Assembly (NCBI GenBank): GCA_937926355.1
Contig: CALAZP010000088.1
Location: 1-6,448, forward strand
DNA: 6,448 nt
Direction: 5' to 3'
Source: an uncultured Saprospirales bacterium
GTDB taxonomy: Bacteria > Bacteroidota > Bacteroidia > Chitinophagales > Saprospiraceae
The position numbers and the translations under genes are program-made. Of the stretch, positions 1 to 6,448 are shown piece by piece. A model generated the notes under the pieces. The model was not told the DNA's origin. It worked only from the letters and a program-made list of their open reading frames with translations, and did no database searches. The first letter of the stretch is position 1; each line of letters starts with the position of its first letter.

Positions 1-162
1 GTACATACCAAGTGGTCTATCCTATTAGAAAATCTAAATACCGAAGAGTGGGATCGTACTTTTATTCATCCAGAACATAAAGAGCCTTTTTCGCTGAATT
101 CAGCTACTGCCTTTTATGTTTGGCATGGAGAACATCATTTTGCTCATTTACAAAATATGTAA
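1..162 (+). CDS. DinB/YfiT-family protein (bacillithiol S-transferase-like or putative metal-dependent hydrolase), C-terminal fragment
   Basis: Frame 1 is open from the window edge to TAA at 160-162 and gives the last 53 residues of a protein that starts outside the window. The visible tail has the pattern F-I-H-P-E, then a short linker, then Y-V-W-H-G-E-H-H-F-A-H-L. This matches the end of the YfiT/BstA branch of the DinB four-helix-bundle family, where WHxxHHxAHI carries two of the three histidine ligands of a divalent metal. By analogy with YfiT these are His42 and His46 of the fragment; the third ligand would lie upstream. Characterised relatives transfer bacillithiol or act on unknown substrates, so the substrate here is unknown. 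The protein ends four residues after this motif (LQNM), whereas I recall relatives running on for several more basic residues; this is a mild oddity, not a clear truncation. Its stop lies one base before the next start, implying co-transcription. Confidence 0.8.
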   Translation, partial: VHTKWSILLENLNTEEWDRTFIHPEHKEPFSLNSATAFYVWHGEHHFAHLQNM

Positions 163-163
163 T

Positions 164-1381
164 ATGAATGCTAATTTTAGAGCCAATTTCCCGGTGTTAA
201 ACAGGGAAAAAAATAATCAACCTTTAATTTTTTTAGATGGTCCAGCAGGTACTCAAGTACCCCACCAAGTCATAGAGGCCATCTCACAATACTACATGCA
301 ATCTAATGCCAATACTCATGGTACTTTTTTGACGTCTATGGAAACAGACGAAATAATGGAATCAACAAGGGGGCATGTAGCTACTTTCTTAGGAGCGGAA
401 GGACCAGATACTATATCCTTTGGACAAAATATGACTACCCTTAATTTCAGTTTGTCCAGAGCCATAGGCAAACACCTCCAACCAGGAGACGAAATTTTAA
501 TAACCCAATTAGATCACGAATCTAACCGAGGACCTTGGTTGGCTTTGAGAGAAAAAGGGATAATAGTCAGAGAAGTCAAAATCCGGATGGATGCAGTCAT
601 CGATTATGAAGATTTGGCATCAAAAATCAATGAAAAAACAAAATTAGTTGCAATGGGTGCAGCTGCAAATTTGACCGGAACTATTAATGATATTTCTTTA
701 GTTCGAAGATTAACCCATCAAGTAGGTGCATGGCTTTTAATCGATGCCGTGCATTATGCCCCTCATTTTCCAATTGATGTAATTTCTTGGGGGTGTGATT
801 TTTTACTTTGTTCTGCCTACAAATTTTACGGACCTCATGTGGGTATATTATACAGTAGGCCGGGGTTACTTGACCAATTGCCAACCTATCGCCTAAGGAC
901 AGCAGGTCAGCAAGCACCTGAAAGCATTGAAACAGGGACCTTAAACCACGCTGCTATTGCAGGTGTCCGGGCAGCTATCAAATTTATTGCTGAAATTGGT
1001 TCAGGAAATAATTTAAGACAAAAACTATTCAATGCATTAACTGACATTCATCAACATGAAATTAATCTGGCCAAAAAATTATATTATGGCCTATCAGATT
1101 TCAAAGAAATAGAACTTATTGGCCCTTCGATTGATCAACCCATGCGGGCCCCTACTATTGCTCTGGCAGTTGAAGGAATGAGGCCAGAACATTTCTGTAA
1201 AAAACTGGCCCAACATAATATTTTTGGTTGGGATGGGCATTTTTATGCTTTAAGAGGGATTGAAGTTCTAGGATTATTAGAAGATGGAGGGGTGACTCGT
1301 TTAGGAATTTCGGCATATACCGTAGAAGAAGAAATAGATAAGACTTTGGCTATTATTAAAGAGGAAATTCTAATCAAGTAA
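164..1381 (+). CDS. Cysteine desulfurase-like PLP-dependent enzyme (aminotransferase class V fold, VC1184-like group)
   Basis: A 405-residue cytosolic fold-type I PLP enzyme. I chose ATG at 164 because family similarity begins with FRANFPVL. The upstream in-frame ATGs at 116 and 125 would overlap the preceding gene and add up to 16 unrelated residues. Visible motifs are DGPAGTQVP (about 25-33), FGQNMTT (86-92, PLP phosphate region), LDHESN with His118 (expected to stack on the PLP ring), AAANLTG (167-173), LIDAVHYAPH with Asp194 (pyridine nitrogen) and His197, SAYKFYGPH with Lys220 (the Schiff-base lysine), ETGTLNHAA (256-264) and RLGISAY with Arg379 (substrate carboxylate). Length and motif order fit the 'cysteine desulfurase-like, VC1184' group, whose reaction is not established to my knowledge. 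The SufS active-site cysteine loop aligns with WDGHFYAL (356-363), where tyrosine replaces cysteine, so sulfur transfer from cysteine is doubtful. No iron-sulfur assembly genes are adjacent. The fold is certain; the substrate is not known. Confidence 0.9.
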   Translation: MNANFRANFPVLNREKNNQPLIFLDGPAGTQVPHQVIEAISQYYMQSNANTHGTFLTSMETDEIMESTRGHVATFLGAEGPDTISFGQNMTTLNFSLSRAIGKHLQPGDEILITQLDHESNRGPWLALREKGIIVREVKIRMDAVIDYEDLASKINEKTKLVAMGAAANLTGTINDISLVRRLTHQVGAWLLIDAVHYAPHFPIDVISWGCDFLLCSAYKFYGPHVGILYSRPGLLDQLPTYRLRTAGQQAPESIETGTLNHAAIAGVRAAIKFIAEIGSGNNLRQKLFNALTDIHQHEINLAKKLYYGLSDFKEIELIGPSIDQPMRAPTIALAVEGMRPEHFCKKLAQHNIFGWDGHFYALRGIEVLGLLEDGGVTRLGISAYTVEEEIDKTLAIIKEEILIK

Positions 1382-1382
1382 T

Positions 1383-4300
1383 CTATTTCTTATCCATAGC
1401 TAACTGAATCCTCCTGAGAAATCGGGTGGCTGTAATAGGGTCTACTTCCTGCATTTCATAGGTCTCTCCATCAGGCATTTGAATAATGGTGTCACTCACT
1501 TTAATTTCTCTAAAAGCATCCATAAACCGCATACTATTACTTACCAAACTCAAGATGCCCATCCTGTAACCAAAGAAATAATAGGTGCCATCAGGTAGTT
1601 TGAAGTAAAGATACATTCGATCATCTTCGTTCGCAGGCATTATAAATTCAATATAGGTTTCCAAATTCTTATTAAAAGGTTGCCCACCTACTGAAGCCAT
1701 TCCTGACATTTTACCCGTAGTAAATAAAGATTGATATTCTTCATCCCATTTTAATTTGAGATTACTAAATAAAAACAAAAAGGGATTAGATTTTTCAGGA
1801 ATCTCTAGATATCCAGTTTTTACGGCTTCTATAGATTCATTAACCAAAGGGTCATTGGGGAAAATTTGGTAGGCAGCATTCTTAAAAAAATCAGGGTTAA
1901 TTAAATATACAATGATGTTAGCATCAAAGGCAGCGAGTACCTCTTCGACCATGATTTTTTTGAGCGCATCAGGGAGATAAAAATTAATCCCCGTCATACA
2001 TTCAAACTCAATTGGAATAGGTTTTTCTTCTTTAAACCCCTCAGCACTGATCATATTAGGATCGCTAGGTTCTGTAATTTGTCCCTTGATTTTGCCTGCT
2101 GCTGTTATTTGGACATAATTCATACCCGTTCCAATATTTAGCTTTCCATCTCCTTCGAATTGCCCGGTTTTATTACTTAAAACTAATTGATTGCCGACTT
2201 TTTCTTCAGCTATTAGTCTTGTAGAATCTCCAAATATAAATTCATCATTTTCAGGATGATAATCCACCAATTCCTGTGCAGAAAATAATACGCGATCGCC
2301 CCTATATTCTGGAGGATTTAAAAATAGATGGTAAGCTTGGCCAGAAGATTTACTCAGAAATATACCAGATTTCAAAAAGGATCCGTCTTTATCGCGAACG
2401 TTTTCTATTGGAATAATAGGATTGTTTTTATCCAATTCTTGATTTAAAGAAAACCAAGAGGGGGCATACAAATAAGGAGATAGAAGTTGCGCAAATCCCT
2501 TAAAAGAAAGAACCTCCTTCTCTGAATTCAAAAAAACCTCCCCATTATATTTTATTTTGGCATCAATATAAAAGTCTTGTCCTTCTAAAATTTCTGCTCT
2601 GGCTCTCGTCGCGACTGCTTTTTGACTAAAAGCACCTTTACCCACCCGATCTCCAATGATTTCCTGTAAAAAAATAGATTGTTCTTTACCCGGTATATCA
2701 AACCTGTAGTTGCCACTTGCTATAAATTTTTTTCTGCCAAATATTTCTACTGTTGCTTCTGTTATCTTGTGATATTGACTAGCAGTATCTGCAATTATTT
2801 GGGCATTTTTTAAGATTGGTATTTCTCCATCTTTCAGTATAGTCACTTTTCCACTATCTGGAATAATTAATGCATCTGCTGAAACAATAGATGGTACCCC
2901 TTGAATCTTTAAACTATTGTTTAATAAGTCATATAGGGCATTGGCGCCTTCAAATTTTAATCCCTCTTGTTCTTTGACCAAAGATTCGAACCAACCATTT
3001 TGATTATCGGTATTTACAAAATTTATAGTTTTATTAGTAATGTCCCAGTTAAAATCTTTTAAACTAGTGGAATACTTATTGTAAGGCAGCTCAGTGATAG
3101 CTATGGAATCGTTGGAAATAAAATTTCCTGCCATTTGATCAAAATCAACTGATCCTGCCATGTTTTTGGAAGCAATAGCCACTTCTCCACTTTCTTGAAT
3201 TTTAATTGCTATGGAAGTCGTGTCGGATTGAACAGAATTGGGACCAAATCGGTAAGCATCTGATTCCATCAGTCCCGATGACCATTCTAATACCCCCTCC
3301 CCCTTTAATAATTCTGGGGTCAAAACTAATGCCCCATCTAAAGTATGGTCATCACCTTGATAGATATTAAACGGCTCTGATTGAGGACTAATTTGTAAAC
3401 TGTCTCCATAGGGTTTCCAATAAACTGCAACATCTTCACCTAATACTCTTGGAACAGCAGGTTGACCAGTCCGAATTTCTGTCAAATTGAATTCTTCTGC
3501 CGAAGCAGAGGTCCACGTTGGGGCAAATACAAAATCCTCCGCCTCTATTCGTGCCATTAGATATTTTAATAGTCCTTCTCCTCTAAGTCCAGTTTGGTCC
3601 AATAGAATATCACCAATGTATATTCCGCGATTAAGATATGCAGGCCATCCAGCATCAGGGCTCCTTTTATCCAACCCAAGAGATCTGTCTTCCATAAGTT
3701 CTAAAGTATCTTGAAGGGTTGGAAAAATGGAAGCAGAATAAAGGTTCCCAGGAAAGATTAAATCTTTATCTTTCAAATAGGCCAAATAGTTGAGTGAGAA
3801 TGGAAATAATTCAAAATAGAACGAATCTTTTCTATAAGCACTATCTAAAGCTTCCTCATAATAAACGAAAGAAGATTGAGTAGTATTGAGTGCCGGAAAA
3901 AAGGGAATATGTGCCCTCCCCGATTTATTGGCAGGTGCATCAATCAGCAGATCTCCAGTTACATTTTCAATAGAGGAAAGAATTCCACGACCGATTGGAA
4001 ATCCATTATTATCTATTTCACCTGTTACTGTAAAGAGGTTAAGGGAAGTGATACTATCTAATTTTATCTGAAAGGATTCATAATCGAAATTAAACTGGTC
4101 TCCTATTGATTGGGTTAGTCCCGCGAATAGTGTTCCATTAAAGTTCATATTTCTATTTTTCCCTAATATCAAATGACCATCTGAAGTTTTAAAACCCACT
4201 CTATTTTTTTGGCTCAATTCTAATTGGTTAATTCCTTCAATTTGGATTTGAAAGTTACCCGGGAGAATGACGGCATTATTCTCATTAACAGAGGAAGTTA

Positions 4301-5909
4301 ATTGGATTAAATCATAATCTGAATTATTGGAAGCCGAGCTAACAAAATGGAAAGTTTTATCCAAAATAAAAATTTGATTAGACTCCAAATCAAATCGGAT
4401 ATATCCTTCTGAAACCAATTCGAACAATAGGGTTTTTATTTGTTCTGAGGTGAAATCACTTTTGATCAAGGAGGCATAGTAATCTGCGGGAAAGACTGTG
4501 GTATTCAATTGTTTGGATGCCGCCACCAAGAGGGTTAAAGGATGATAAGAAGTTATGCCCATTAAACGGTCGAATTCTCCTTTACTAAAAAAATTAAAAG
4601 ATTCGGCCTCAAAAGGCTCTTTTCGAAGAATGGGAAGGGCCTTTGATCCTATGATTATGGAATCGAGTTCGGGATAAACAACCAAATCAGAAGCACTTAT
4701 TTGTACTTGGTGGTATGAACTATAAAAAGGATTGGCATCACTAGCTCTATCTGCTCTCTTAATTGTAATCTTTCCCTCGGGAATATCAAATCGAAAATCA
4801 ACAGATGGATGATAAATGGAATCCTCTCCTAAATATATTTTGACTTCTACTCTTTCTCCACTTATTCGCTCACCTGCCCTAATCTTAAAGTTTTCTGCTT
4901 TGCATATAAATCCCTTTTGGCCATCTGCTTTAAAATAAGAAAGAACGCCTGGTTCTGAATGTCCCCCATAACCGGCAATGGTATTTCCAGATAATTTAAA
5001 GCCACCTTTATAATTGATCCTATCCCCTAAATCTCTAATAGCTAAATTGTTTTCATAAGATTCGAATTGCGGAAAACTCCCTTCATAGGATTCGGAGACC
5101 AATACCAGCTTATCTGAAAAACGGCCTTTAATGGATCTATTTCCAAAATATTCTGGATAACTCAAACTTACATTTTCTGCTGTATATTGACTGGTAGTAA
5201 CATCCAACTCAAAAGAATCCAAAGAAGCTGTAATTTCTTTACCTAAATTAAAACGCTCCCAAAAAACCTCCCCACCTATTCCTTTCCACTGTTTTTCTAC
5301 TGGGTAAAATATACCTTTCGTATCATATATATTAATAGTTAAATCTTTTCGAGAGGCAGTTAAGGTAATCTTATCAAAAATTAAAACCGGAGTTGATCCT
5401 TCCATTTTCCATGAACTATTCTCTTCGCTTACCAACCAAGAAGTTCCTGCTGATCCACCATCTCTCAATATTTTATTTTCGAAAAATGCAGGGGAAAATG
5501 CTAAAAAATCTGACAATGCATTAAAATTTCGATTCTCTATCTGAGCTACCATCTTTTCGAGGATTTCATGCCAATTATCAAATCTTTCGTTTCCAAATTC
5601 AGTTTTTTTGACCTTTAGCAAACCAGTGAAATAGTTGGTAAAAAAGGGTTTGACCGGTAACCTAAGTTGGAGTAATTGGTTGGTAAACCGTACTATAACA
5701 TTAAACTGTTCTGGAGAAAAAATTCCGGCGTTAACTGTAGATTGAAAATCCTTAAATAATTCCGCTTCCTTATCCTGTTTACCCATATTAAAAAAAGGAT
5801 CCAGTTGTTCGAAGAAAAGTACTGGATTAGAAGGCAAAGAATCTGGTCTTTGAGCTTTGGTTACTAAGGTGCTAAATAGAAGTACAACAATGGTTAAACC
5901 TCTAATCAT
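1383..5909 (-). CDS. Very large exported beta-rich protein of unknown function (1508 aa)
   Basis: A continuous 1508-residue frame from ATG at 5907-5909 to TAG at 1383-1385. The start is fixed by the signal peptide it creates (residues 1-19). The mature protein is nearly all alternating hydrophobic/polar beta-strand-like sequence, with only two cysteines (336 and 1304) and no later membrane segment. Regions that can be told apart: a helical N-terminal part (about 30-150); a long beta-rich part (170-440); a helical, winged-helix-like insert (about 450-525); a second beta region beginning DYDLIQL (532); two related segments (about 762-806 and 854-900); a stretch with the repetitive short-strand character of LptA/OstA-type proteins (about 985-1120); and a C-terminal domain (about 1380-1470) containing LKLKWDEE and the aromatic run TYYFFGYRMG. 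I recall similar giant proteins as conserved hypotheticals in Bacteroidota, but I know of no assigned function. The export signal and beta structure suggest a periplasmic or envelope role (inference). No type IX C-terminal sorting domain or lipobox is visible. Confidence 0.9.
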   Translation of the reverse strand: MIRGLTIVVLLFSTLVTKAQRPDSLPSNPVLFFEQLDPFFNMGKQDKEAELFKDFQSTVNAGIFSPEQFNVIVRFTNQLLQLRLPVKPFFTNYFTGLLKVKKTEFGNERFDNWHEILEKMVAQIENRNFNALSDFLAFSPAFFENKILRDGGSAGTSWLVSEENSSWKMEGSTPVLIFDKITLTASRKDLTINIYDTKGIFYPVEKQWKGIGGEVFWERFNLGKEITASLDSFELDVTTSQYTAENVSLSYPEYFGNRSIKGRFSDKLVLVSESYEGSFPQFESYENNLAIRDLGDRINYKGGFKLSGNTIAGYGGHSEPGVLSYFKADGQKGFICKAENFKIRAGERISGERVEVKIYLGEDSIYHPSVDFRFDIPEGKITIKRADRASDANPFYSSYHQVQISASDLVVYPELDSIIIGSKALPILRKEPFEAESFNFFSKGEFDRLMGITSYHPLTLLVAASKQLNTTVFPADYYASLIKSDFTSEQIKTLLFELVSEGYIRFDLESNQIFILDKTFHFVSSASNNSDYDLIQLTSSVNENNAVILPGNFQIQIEGINQLELSQKNRVGFKTSDGHLILGKNRNMNFNGTLFAGLTQSIGDQFNFDYESFQIKLDSITSLNLFTVTGEIDNNGFPIGRGILSSIENVTGDLLIDAPANKSGRAHIPFFPALNTTQSSFVYYEEALDSAYRKDSFYFELFPFSLNYLAYLKDKDLIFPGNLYSASIFPTLQDTLELMEDRSLGLDKRSPDAGWPAYLNRGIYIGDILLDQTGLRGEGLLKYLMARIEAEDFVFAPTWTSASAEEFNLTEIRTGQPAVPRVLGEDVAVYWKPYGDSLQISPQSEPFNIYQGDDHTLDGALVLTPELLKGEGVLEWSSGLMESDAYRFGPNSVQSDTTSIAIKIQESGEVAIASKNMAGSVDFDQMAGNFISNDSIAITELPYNKYSTSLKDFNWDITNKTINFVNTDNQNGWFESLVKEQEGLKFEGANALYDLLNNSLKIQGVPSIVSADALIIPDSGKVTILKDGEIPILKNAQIIADTASQYHKITEATVEIFGRKKFIASGNYRFDIPGKEQSIFLQEIIGDRVGKGAFSQKAVATRARAEILEGQDFYIDAKIKYNGEVFLNSEKEVLSFKGFAQLLSPYLYAPSWFSLNQELDKNNPIIPIENVRDKDGSFLKSGIFLSKSSGQAYHLFLNPPEYRGDRVLFSAQELVDYHPENDEFIFGDSTRLIAEEKVGNQLVLSNKTGQFEGDGKLNIGTGMNYVQITAAGKIKGQITEPSDPNMISAEGFKEEKPIPIEFECMTGINFYLPDALKKIMVEEVLAAFDANIIVYLINPDFFKNAAYQIFPNDPLVNESIEAVKTGYLEIPEKSNPFLFLFSNLKLKWDEEYQSLFTTGKMSGMASVGGQPFNKNLETYIEFIMPANEDDRMYLYFKLPDGTYYFFGYRMGILSLVSNSMRFMDAFREIKVSDTIIQMPDGETYEMQEVDPITATRFLRRIQLAMDKK
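3210..3626 (-). repeat. Internal protein repeat pair in the 1508-aa protein
   Basis: Residues about 762-806 and 854-900 share a spaced pattern: a strand around G-D/A-x-L-x-L, then G/L-L-(R/K)-G-E-G-(L/V)-L, then a stretch with E-x-(E/S)-D, F-x-(F/Y) or Y-R-F, P, and several serines. The clearest matching cores are GLRGEGLLKY and LLKGEGVLEW. The similarity is seen by eye at protein level; the DNA is diverged, so this is an old duplication or a structural repeat of a beta domain rather than a recent one. The feature spans both copies and the linker between them. Confidence 0.55.
5853..5909 (-). other. Sec signal peptide of the 1508-aa protein
   Basis: The first 19 residues comprise a short basic start (MIRG), a hydrophobic core (LTIVVLLFSTLV) and a polar end with T-K-A before Gln20. 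This fits signal peptidase I cleavage after Ala19, with small residues at -3 and -1. No cysteine follows the site, so it is not a lipoprotein signal. It supports both the choice of start and an extracytoplasmic location. The exact cleavage position is inferred. Confidence 0.8.
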
Positions 5910-5947
5910 ATAGTTAGAATTATACAGTAGATAAAACGGTATGTCCT
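5910..5947 (-). other. 38-base spacer between prmA and the large exported-protein gene
   Basis: This AT-rich gap follows the prmA stop and precedes the ATG at 5909. It holds no Shine-Dalgarno-like purine run at the expected distance, as is usual for Bacteroidota, and no inverted repeat suggesting a terminator. The only promoter-like string, TATAAT on the minus strand at 5924-5919, sits too close to the start codon to serve a normal leadered transcript. The simplest reading is that the downstream gene is read from the prmA transcript, though a promoter inside prmA is possible. Confidence 0.5.
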
Positions 5948-6448
5948 TTAAACTGTTGTTTGACGCCCATATTTAATTGCAAGCCAATCTCCTTTTTGCC
6001 TAACCTCAATCGTATATAAATCAGAACTATGGGCTAATTCTTCTATTTCTTCCTGATCCTTTTTCATAATTCCAGAGACCAATAGGAAGCCATTTGGCTT
6101 CATTAGGCGCGACAAATCTGGGATAGTTCTCATTAATACTGGCTTATTGATATTCGCCAGAATAATATCTTGATGATTGATTTGAAAATCGTTCAACTCC
6201 CCTATAGCCACTTTTACATTTTCAACGGAATTAACCTGTAAATTCTCTGTAGCATTTTCGGTGGCATTTTCATCATAATCAATAGCTAAAACTTCACGCG
6301 CACCCATTTTTGCTGCTAAAATGGCCAAAATACCCGTACCACACCCAAAGTCAAAAACACTTTTTCCCGAAAGGGGTAAATTTTTCATCATCTCGATAAC
6401 CAAGTGTGTAGTTTCGTGATGGCCAGTTCCAAATGCCATTTTGGGATT
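5948..6448 (-). CDS. prmA: Ribosomal protein L11 methyltransferase, C-terminal 166 residues (5' end outside window)
   Basis: SAM-dependent enzyme that methylates amino groups of ribosomal protein L11 in the cytosol. The frame runs to the right edge: upstream of the internal Met at 6439 it continues with Asn-Pro-Lys, giving the PrmA hallmark NPKMAFGTGHHETT, so that Met is not the start. Full-length relatives are about 270-300 residues, so roughly 110-130 N-terminal residues (the L11-recognition domain) are missing. Visible motifs are the SAM-binding VFDFGCGTGILAI, the acidic ribose-binding end of strand 2 (LAIDYDEN), and DIILANINKPVL, the family's N-x-x-x-x-P-type catalytic-site motif. The C terminus, GDWLAIKYG plus a short tail, is typical. 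It ends with TAA at 5950-5948, 38 bases upstream of the large exported-protein gene on the same strand. Nothing about the visible part suggests decay. Confidence 0.95.
   Translation of the reverse strand, partial: NPKMAFGTGHHETTHLVIEMMKNLPLSGKSVFDFGCGTGILAILAAKMGAREVLAIDYDENATENATENLQVNSVENVKVAIGELNDFQINHQDIILANINKPVLMRTIPDLSRLMKPNGFLLVSGIMKKDQEEIEELAHSSDLYTIEVRQKGDWLAIKYGRQTTV

Noticed and set aside
116..163. Upstream in-frame ATGs at 116 and 125 as starts of the PLP enzyme
   Set aside because: They lie inside the DinB/YfiT coding region, and the extra residues have no family similarity. The ATG at 164 follows the upstream stop by one base and begins at the conserved FRANFP block.
684..917. 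Minus-strand 77-residue open frame within the PLP enzyme gene
   Set aside because: It is fully antisense to a well-supported gene and shows no recognisable domain or signal.
1365..1395. Weak complementarity between GAGGAAAT and ATTTCTT around the convergent stops as a terminator
   Set aside because: The stem is short, mismatched and AT-rich, and no T-run follows it on either strand.
3487..4071. Plus-strand open frames of 61-75 residues opposite the large gene
   Set aside because: They are antisense to an intact signal-peptide-bearing frame, two of them overlap each other in different frames, and their composition is serine/proline-rich shadow sequence without motifs.
5919..5924. TATAAT on the minus strand as a promoter for the large gene
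   Set aside because: It lies about 10 bases before the ATG, leaving almost no leader, and it does not match the Bacteroidota -7 pattern (TAnnTTTG). The region is simply AT-rich.
6249..6290. Apparent 12-base tandem duplication in prmA (ENATENAT)
   Set aside because: The length of this helix matches other PrmA proteins (D-x-D-E-x-A-x-E-N-A-x-E-N), so there is no insertion. The repetition is the normal helix pattern of the family.
6437..6439. Met codon at 6439 as the prmA start
   Set aside because: The frame stays open to the window edge and the preceding residues Asn-Pro-Lys belong to the conserved motif before MAFGTGHHETT, so this Met is internal.

Overview
This AT-rich window looks like an ordinary chromosomal stretch from a Bacteroidota bacterium, most likely of the Cytophagales type. 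The evidence is the L11 methyltransferase sequence, a very large exported beta-rich protein of a kind I associate with this phylum, and starts with no Shine-Dalgarno motif. The taxonomic call rests on sequence character only. No RNA gene, CRISPR array, insertion sequence, phage gene or convincing terminator is visible, and coding density is close to total: the three gaps are 1, 1 and 38 bases.

Left part, plus strand. The window opens inside the 3' end of a DinB/YfiT-like gene (the family of bacillithiol S-transferases and putative metal-dependent hydrolases), which stops at 162. One base later, at 164, begins a 405-residue PLP-dependent class V aminotransferase-fold protein. It resembles the 'cysteine desulfurase-like, VC1184' group. 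It keeps the PLP lysine but has a tyrosine where true SufS-type desulfurases carry the catalytic cysteine. The spacing suggests the two genes are co-transcribed and translationally coupled.

Right part, minus strand. Entering from the right edge is prmA (ribosomal protein L11 methyltransferase), missing its N-terminal part. After 38 bases comes a 1508-residue protein with a signal peptide and no assigned function, occupying about 70% of the window. It is almost entirely beta-strand-like. It contains LptA/OstA-reminiscent segments, one internal repeat, a helical winged-helix-like insert and a distinct C-terminal domain. prmA and this gene probably form one transcription unit.

The two units converge, with stop codons separated by a single base at 1382, so any transcription termination must use sequence inside the opposing coding regions. 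The most interesting items are the giant uncharacterised exported protein and the cysteine-less desulfurase-like enzyme beside a DinB/YfiT gene. I see no evidence of a new defence or mobile system.
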